A DNA stretch of 18,341 bases from Thiobacillus sp. (GTDB lineage Bacteria > Pseudomonadota > Gammaproteobacteria > Burkholderiales > Thiobacillaceae), in the NCBI GenBank assembly GCA_020216925.1, contig JAIWOL010000142.1, positions 1 through 18,341 on the forward strand, read 5' to 3'. The translations under genes were made by a program, and so were the position numbers. Positions 13,734-18,341 of the stretch are shown piece after piece. The first letter of the stretch is position 1. Each line of letters begins with the position of its first letter. Under the pieces are notes generated by a model. That model worked only from the letters and a program-made list of their open reading frames with translations. It did not search any database and was not told where the DNA came from.

Positions 13734-15428
13734 TCAGATCCCTGTTTTCTGCCACGAGTCCTTCAGGGTCACCGTGCGGTTGAACACCGGCGCGCCGGGT
13801 TTCGAATCGACGCGATCGGCGACGAAGTAGCCGTGTCGCTCGAACTGAAAACGCTCCTCCGGCGCGGCGTCGCGCAGGCTGGGTTCCAGCTGCGCGCGGA
13901 TCACCTTCACCGAATCGGCGTTGAGGTCGTCGAGAAAATTGCCGGTTTCCTGCCCGGGCTGCGCGGTCTTGAACAGACGGTCGTAGAGCCGCACCTCGGC
14001 TTCATAGGCGTGCGCGGCGCTCACCCAGTGGATGTTGCCCTTGACCTTGACCGAATCGGCGCCGGGGGTGCCGGACTTGGTGTCGGGCAGGTAGGTGCAG
14101 TGCACCGCCGTCACATTGCCGTTCTCGTCCTTGTCGCAGCCGGTGCATTGGACGACGTAGCCGTAGCGCAGGCGCACCGGGTTGCCGGGGAATAAACGGA
14201 AGTAACCCTTGGGCGGGGTTTCCATGAAGTCCTCGCGCTCGATCCACAGTTCCTTTGAAAACGGCACGGCGCGTTTGCCAAGATCCGGCTGCTGCGGGTG
14301 GTTGGGGGCGAAGCAGTCTTCCGACTGGCCTTCGGGGTAGTTGTCGATGATCAGTTTCACCGGGTCGAGCACGGCGATGCGGCGTGGCGCGGAATCATTC
14401 AACACCTCGCGCTGGCAGGCTTCGAACACGCTGTAGTCGATCCAGCCGTCGGATTTGGACACGCCGATCTGGTCGGTGAAGCGGCGGAAGCCTTCGGGCG
14501 TGTAGCCGCGACGGCGCGCGCCGGCGAGCGTGGGCAGGCGCGGATCGTCCCAGCCGGCCACGTGTTTTTCGTCGACCAGCTGAATGAGCTTGCGCTTGGA
14601 GAGCACGACGTAACTGAGATTGAGACGGGCGAATTCGATCTGCTGCGGAACCGGGCGCGGGAAGAAACCGCCGTCGGCGAGCTTGTCGAGCAGCCAGTCG
14701 TAGAACGGTCGCTGATCCTCGAATTCCAGGGTGCAGATCGAGTGGGTGATGCGTTCGATCGCGTCTTCGATGGGGTGGGCGTAGGTGTACATCGGGTAGA
14801 TGCACCAGGTGTCGCCGGTGTTGTGGTGATGCGCTCTTTTGATTCTGTAAATAACCGGGTCGCGCAGGTTGAGGTTGGGCGAGGCCATGTCGATCTTGGC
14901 CCTGAGAACATGCGCGCCGTCGGCGAACTCGCCGGCGCGCATCCTGCGGAAAAGGCCGAGGTTTTCCTCGACCGAGCGGTTCCGGTAGGGACTGTCGCGG
15001 CCCGGCTCGGTGAGCGTGCCGCGGTATTCGCGCATCTCGTCGGCGGAAAGCGAATCGACGTAGGCGTGGCCGGCCTGGATCAGGTATTCGGCGCAGGCAT
15101 ACATGGTGTCGAAATAATCCGACGCGAAGTAGAGGTGCGGCCCCCAGTCGAAGCCCAGCCACTTCACCGACTCGACGATGGCGTCGACGTATTCCTGCGA
15201 TTCCTTCTCGGGGTTGGTGTCGTCGAAGCGCAGGTGGCACACGCCGCCGTAATCGCGCGCAAGCCCGAAGTTGAGGAAAATCGACTTGGCGTGGCCCAGA
15301 TGCAGATAGCCGTTGGGCTCGGGCGGAAAACGCGTTTCCACGCGGCCGCCCCACTTGCCCGCGGCGTTCTGCTCGTCGATGAGGTTGCGGATGAAGTTGG
15401 CGGCGGGGACGGGTGCGTCGTGCGACAT
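13734..15428 (-). CDS. glnS: Glutaminyl-tRNA synthetase
   Basis: A 564-residue class I aminoacyl-tRNA synthetase that charges tRNA-Gln. The start [20 protein letters not shown] leads into the nucleotide-binding motif [16 protein letters not shown] (HLGH at 43-46). The second signature is VVLSKRKL near residue 275. Other typical blocks are [41 protein letters not shown] and the C-terminal anticodon-binding beta-barrels ending [12 protein letters not shown]. Length agrees with E. coli GlnRS (about 554). The frame stays open upstream, but residues before this Met are not GlnRS-like and overlap mnmA. The 43 bp upstream hold no Shine-Dalgarno sequence; on this strand they are a pyrimidine-rich tract. 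A TACAAT (complement of 15461-15466) could be a -10 box without a clear -35. It may also be transcribed from the mnmA operon. Confidence 0.97.
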   Translation of the reverse strand: MSHDAPVPAANFIRNLIDEQNAAGKWGGRVETRFPPEPNGYLHLGHAKSIFLNFGLARDYGGVCHLRFDDTNPEKESQEYVDAIVESVKWLGFDWGPHLYFASDYFDTMYACAEYLIQAGHAYVDSLSADEMREYRGTLTEPGRDSPYRNRSVEENLGLFRRMRAGEFADGAHVLRAKIDMASPNLNLRDPVIYRIKRAHHHNTGDTWCIYPMYTYAHPIEDAIERITHSICTLEFEDQRPFYDWLLDKLADGGFFPRPVPQQIEFARLNLSYVVLSKRKLIQLVDEKHVAGWDDPRLPTLAGARRRGYTPEGFRRFTDQIGVSKSDGWIDYSVFEACQREVLNDSAPRRIAVLDPVKLIIDNYPEGQSEDCFAPNHPQQPDLGKRAVPFSKELWIEREDFMETPPKGYFRLFPGNPVRLRYGYVVQCTGCDKDENGNVTAVHCTYLPDTKSGTPGADSVKVKGNIHWVSAAHAYEAEVRLYDRLFKTAQPGQETGNFLDDLNADSVKVIRAQLEPSLRDAAPEERFQFERHGYFVADRVDSKPGAPVFNRTVTLKDSWQKTGI

Positions 15429-15471
15429 GGTGCGGGGTCGAGGAGGGGAGGAATGGAAGGATTGTAATGGC

Positions 15472-16548
15472 TTAGGCGATGATGCCGCCGCCCAGGCACA
15501 CCTCGCCTTCATACAGCACCACCGACTGGCCGGGCGTGACGGCCCATTGCGGCACCTCGAAGACGAGTTCGAGCGTATCGTCGTAGAGCGTGCTGATGTG
15601 GCAGGCGGCGTCCTGCTGGCGGTAGCGGGTCTTGGCCGTGTAAGCGCGTTCGGGGTCGGGCGGCACGCCCGCAATCCACGACAGCTTGGCGGCACCGAGG
15701 CTCGCGCGTTGCAGCAGGGGATGATCGTGGCCCTGCACGACGACGAGCGTGTTGCTCGCCATGTCCTTCGCCGCGACGAACCAGGGCTCGCCGTCGCCGT
15801 CCTTCTGCCCGCCGATGCCCAGGCCTTGCCGTTGCCCCAGGGTGTAGTACATCAGCCCTTGATGCTGGCCGACGACGCGGCCTTCGGGGGTGGTCATCGC
15901 GCCGGGATTGCGCGGCAGGTAACGTTCGAGGAATTCGCGGAAGTTGCGCTCGCCGATGAAGCAGATGCCGGTGCTGTCTTTTTTTTTCGCGTTGGGCAGG
16001 CCGATTTTTTCCGCGAGTGCGCGTACCTCGGGCTTGGGCAGCGCGGCGAGCGGAAACAGGGCGGGCATGAGCTGCCGCTGGTTCAGGCGATAGAGAAAGT
16101 AGCTCTGATCCTTGTTGGCGTCGCCCGCCTTCAGCAAAGTGGCGCGCCCGGCGGCGTCCTGTCCCTTGCCGGCGTAATGCCCGGTGGCGATGAAGTCCGC
16201 GCCGCGCGCCATCGCGTCTTCGAGGAAGGCCTTGAACTTGATCTCGCTGTTGCACAGCACGTCCGGGTTCGGCGTGCGGCCGGCCTGATATTCGGCGAGA
16301 AAATAGCCGAACACGCGTTCCTTGTATTCCTTGGCGAAATTCACCGCCTCGACCTCGATGCCGAGCACGTCGGCCACCGCCAGCACGTCAAGAAAATCCT
16401 GCCGCGCGGTGCAGGCGTCGGTGCCGTCGTCGTCGTCCCAGTTCTTCATGAACACGCCGAGCACCTCAAAGCCCTGCTGCTTGAGCAGATATGCCGCGAC
16501 GGCGGAATCGACCCCGCCCGAGAGGCCCACGACGACGCGCGCGCTCAT
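15472..16548 (-). CDS. mnmA: tRNA-specific 2-thiouridylase
   Basis: A 358-residue enzyme that inserts sulfur at C2 of wobble uridine 34 in tRNA-Glu, tRNA-Gln and tRNA-Lys. The PP-loop ATP-binding motif is [10 protein letters not shown] near the N-terminus. The two catalytic cysteines lie in [12 protein letters not shown] and [11 protein letters not shown]. The blocks [14 protein letters not shown] and [13 protein letters not shown] are also typical. The ATG at 16548 overlaps the nudJ stop (ATGA); the longer open frame upstream is not MnmA-like. Codons for NAKKKDS include an A9 tract (T9 at 15979-15987 on the + strand), intact here. The gene lies between nudJ and glnS, so one of its substrates, tRNA-Gln, is also that of the downstream synthetase. 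Confidence 0.97.
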   Translation of the reverse strand: MSARVVVGLSGGVDSAVAAYLLKQQGFEVLGVFMKNWDDDDGTDACTARQDFLDVLAVADVLGIEVEAVNFAKEYKERVFGYFLAEYQAGRTPNPDVLCNSEIKFKAFLEDAMARGADFIATGHYAGKGQDAAGRATLLKAGDANKDQSYFLYRLNQRQLMPALFPLAALPKPEVRALAEKIGLPNAKKKDSTGICFIGERNFREFLERYLPRNPGAMTTPEGRVVGQHQGLMYYTLGQRQGLGIGGQKDGDGEPWFVAAKDMASNTLVVVQGHDHPLLQRASLGAAKLSWIAGVPPDPERAYTAKTRYRQQDAACHISTLYDDTLELVFEVPQWAVTPGQSVVLYEGEVCLGGGIIA

Positions 16549-17000
16549 GCGTGGGTGACGAGATCGAGCGGAAAGCGCTGACCGGCGAGGGCATCCTGCA
16601 CGCTGCGCATGACCAGCGGGCTGCGGTGCGGCACGGGGTGGGCGGCGAGCTCTTCGGGCGTGAGCCAGACGGCGCGCACGATGCCGGTGTCCAGTTTGTA
16701 ATCCGGCTCGAAGCCAACGACCTCGCACAGGTAGGCAAGGCGCAGGTAGGTGATGTCGCGGCGCGCATGGTGCGTGGTGTAGCAGCCGAGTAGTGCGGTC
16801 GGTTCGATGCGGTGCGCGGTTTCTTCCAGCGCCTCGCGGCGCACTGCTTCGATCAACGTCTCGCCGCGTTCCCAGTGGCCGGCGGGCTGGTTGAGACGCA
16901 GGCCGTCGGCGGTTTCCTCTTCCACCAGCAGGAATTTGCCGTCGCGCTGCACGATGGCGGCAACGACGACGTGAGGCAACCAGGTTTGCGAATCAGACAT
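16545..17000 (-). CDS. nudJ: NUDIX hydrolase, NudJ (YmfB) type
   Basis: A 151-residue NUDIX phosphohydrolase. The box runs from G41: GHWERGE (G41, E47), then RE (55-56) and EE (59-60), which supply the metal-binding acidic residues; the usual Gly after ET is Ala62. The N-terminus [20 protein letters not shown], the QPAGHWE stretch and the C-terminal LRSPLV-like [23 protein letters not shown] match what I recall of E. coli NudJ, a nucleoside tri/diphosphatase also acting on HMP pyrophosphate. Substrate here is inferred. A ribosome site (AAGGAAA on the - strand) precedes the ATG. It overlaps rluE upstream by 8 bp and mnmA downstream by 4 bp, the same neighbours as in E. coli, which strengthens the name. 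Confidence 0.9.
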   Translation of the reverse strand: MSDSQTWLPHVVVAAIVQRDGKFLLVEEETADGLRLNQPAGHWERGETLIEAVRREALEETAHRIEPTALLGCYTTHHARRDITYLRLAYLCEVVGFEPDYKLDTGIVRAVWLTPEELAAHPVPHRSPLVMRSVQDALAGQRFPLDLVTHA

Positions 17001-17535
17001 GGATTTCCTTCCATTGGCCGGGCTGGAGCGTGTCGAGCTGCCAGTCGCCGACGGCGGCGCGGATCAGCCGCAGGGTGGGGAAGCCGATCTTCGCGGTCAT
17101 GCGGCGCACCTGGCGGTTCTTGCCCTCGAAGATCACGAGTTCGATCCAGGTGGCGGGAATCGCTGCGCGAAAACGGATCGGCGGATTGCGCGGCCACAGG
17201 CCGGCGGGTTCGTCGATGACGCGCGCCTTTGCCGGCCGGGTGACGCAATCGCCGAGATCGACGCCGCGGCGCAGCGGCGCGAGGTCGGCGTCGGTCGGCG
17301 CGCCTTCGACCTGCGCCCAGTAGGTTTTGGGCAGTTTGTGCCGCGGGTCGGCGATGCGGCTCTGGAGTTTTCCGTCATCGGTTAAAATCAGCAAGCCCTC
17401 GCTGTCCGCATCCAGGCGTCCGGCTGCGTACACACCCGGCAGCGAGAGGTGATCCTGCAAACCCTGCCAGCGGCCTTCCGGTGTGAACTGGGAGAGCACG
17501 CCGTAGGGTTTGTTGAACAGAACAAGACGCGACAT
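16993..17535 (-). CDS. rluE: 23S rRNA pseudouridine synthase, RluE type
   Basis: A 180-residue RsuA/RluB-family pseudouridine synthase; RluE of E. coli makes pseudouridine 2457 in 23S rRNA. The catalytic aspartate is D42 in [14 protein letters not shown]. Other family blocks are [16 protein letters not shown] at the N-terminus, KTYWAQVEG, and the C-terminal [28 protein letters not shown]. There is no N-terminal S4 domain, as in RluE and unlike RsuA or RluB. The start at 17535 is chosen by homology; an in-frame ATG at 17556 would add seven residues (MRALPHR), and neither has a clear ribosome site. It is the first gene of the rluE-nudJ-mnmA unit and diverges from icd across 42 bp. Confidence 0.93.
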   Translation of the reverse strand: MSRLVLFNKPYGVLSQFTPEGRWQGLQDHLSLPGVYAAGRLDADSEGLLILTDDGKLQSRIADPRHKLPKTYWAQVEGAPTDADLAPLRRGVDLGDCVTRPAKARVIDEPAGLWPRNPPIRFRAAIPATWIELVIFEGKNRQVRRMTAKIGFPTLRLIRAAVGDWQLDTLQPGQWKEIHV

Positions 17536-17577
17536 TCGGTGGGGCAAAGCCCGCATTTTATCGTTTCGAGACCCAAC
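17536..17577. promoter_or_regulatory. Short divergent intergenic region, rluE / icd
   Basis: Only 42 bp separate the two divergent start codons, so the promoters of both genes must overlap here or extend into the coding sequences. A TAAAAT (- strand) resembles a -10 box for rluE but has no matching -35 at normal spacing. A small GGGC-AAA-GCCC hairpin lies within. No promoter can be assigned with confidence. Confidence 0.35.
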
Positions 17578-18341
17578 ATGAGTACGCATATCCAGATCCC
17601 CGCCCACGGCCGGAAAATCACCGTCAACCCCGACAACAGCTTGAACGTACCCGACACGCCCATCATTCCCTTCATCGAGGGCGACGGCACCGGCGTCGAT
17701 ATCACCCCGGCCATGAAAAAGGTCGTCGACGCGGCTGTGGCCCGCGCCTACGGCGGCAAGAAAGCCATTGCCTGGATGGAAGTGTACGCAGGCGAAAAGG
17801 CGGTCAAGGTTTACGGCGATGATCAGTGGCTGCCCGACGAAACCGTGCAGGCGGTGAAAGACTATGTGATCTCGATCAAGGGCCCGCTCACCACGCCCAC
17901 CTCCGGCGGCATCCGATCGCTGAATGTCGCGCTGCGCCAGATGCTCGACCTGTACGTGTGCCTGCGCCCGGTGCGTTATTTCACCGGCGTGCCCAGCCCG
18001 GTGAAAGCGCCGGAAAAAGTCGACATGGTGATCTTCCGCGAAAACACCGAGGACATCTACGCCGGCGTCGAATGGGAAGCCAACAGCGAGGCGGCGAAAA
18101 AAGTCATCGCATTTTTGCAGAACGAAATGGGCGTCGGCAAAATCCGTTTCCCGCAGACTTCGGCCATCGGCATCAAGCCGGTGTCGATCGAAGGCTCGGA
18201 GCGCCTGATCAGAAAAGCGATCCAGTACGCCATCGACAACAAGCGCCGCTCGGTGACGCTGGTGCACAAGGGCAACATCATGAAGTTCACCGAGGGCGGC
18301 TTCAAGAAATGGGGCTACGAGCTCGCCGCGCGCGAATTCGG
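17578..18341 (+). CDS. icd: Isocitrate dehydrogenase, N-terminal part (3' end outside window)
   Basis: The frame is open from the ATG at 17578 to the window edge (254 codons). The enzyme decarboxylates isocitrate to 2-oxoglutarate in the TCA cycle. Sequence blocks are those of the E. coli-type NADP enzyme: [70 protein letters not shown] and [21 protein letters not shown]114 in [11 protein letters not shown] corresponds to the substrate-binding serine (S113 in E. coli) that IDH kinase/phosphatase phosphorylates, so control by AceK is possible if that gene exists. The cofactor-discriminating residues lie beyond the window. No strong ribosome site precedes the ATG (GAG at 17568-17570). Confidence 0.96.
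   Translation, partial: MSTHIQIPAHGRKITVNPDNSLNVPDTPIIPFIEGDGTGVDITPAMKKVVDAAVARAYGGKKAIAWMEVYAGEKAVKVYGDDQWLPDETVQAVKDYVISIKGPLTTPTSGGIRSLNVALRQMLDLYVCLRPVRYFTGVPSPVKAPEKVDMVIFRENTEDIYAGVEWEANSEAAKKVIAFLQNEMGVGKIRFPQTSAIGIKPVSIEGSERLIRKAIQYAIDNKRRSVTLVHKGNIMKFTEGGFKKWGYELAAREF

Noticed and set aside
15979..15987. T9 run as an intrinsic terminator
   Set aside because: It lies inside mnmA, encodes the conserved Lys run on the other strand, and has no adjacent stem.
14298..16581. Two long + strand open frames (389 and 422 codons)
   Set aside because: Both are antisense to glnS and mnmA, whose - strand products carry all expected catalytic motifs.

Overview
The window is GC-rich chromosomal DNA from a proteobacterium, most likely a betaproteobacterium (inference: codon use, DUF3240 beside a heavy-metal RND pump, and protein sequence flavour; a Thiobacillus/Nitrosomonadales-type organism would fit, but no rRNA or other marker settles it). 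Both ends cut genes: the 3' end of a homoserine dehydrogenase gene on the left and the 5' part of icd on the right. I see no tRNA, rRNA, CRISPR array, insertion sequence or integrase.

Left block, all + strand (1-3443): hom (partial), thrC, a uracil-DNA-glycosylase-superfamily gene, a YibF-like glutathione S-transferase and msrA. They overlap or sit 13-18 bp apart and look like one transcription unit: threonine synthesis followed by repair and oxidative-stress genes. After a 415-bp stretch with no recognisable gene comes a single gene for a HelD-type (COG3973) UvrD-like motor ATPase, the family that strips stalled RNA polymerase from DNA (3859-5928).

Central block, + strand (about 6074-13597): a heavy-metal efflux locus. 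Its order is a small secreted His-rich CzcI-like protein, a 311-bp leader with tandem GC hairpins, a periplasmic adaptor (CzcB type), an RND pump (CzcA type), a 100-residue DUF3240 protein of the proposed PII-like group, an outer-membrane channel (CzcC type), an 18-codon mini-ORF, and an EamA/DMT permease with a very His-rich C-terminal tail. Genes from czcB to czcC overlap by 1-8 nt, implying translational coupling. The pump lacks the three Met ligands of CusA and also lacks the first Asp of the CzcA transmembrane-4 signature, so its metal is uncertain; a divalent cation is the better guess.

Right block, mostly - strand (13734-17535): rluE, nudJ, mnmA and glnS, read right to left. The first three overlap and are followed after 43 bp by glnS. 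icd diverges from rluE on the + strand with only 42 bp between them. The order icd / rluE-nudJ-mnmA matches the arrangement I recall from Escherichia coli, so this is an old, conserved housekeeping cluster for tRNA and rRNA modification.

The most interesting part is the metal-efflux locus: its PII-like gene between pump and channel, its two His-rich accessory proteins, its unusual pump signature and its structured leader.
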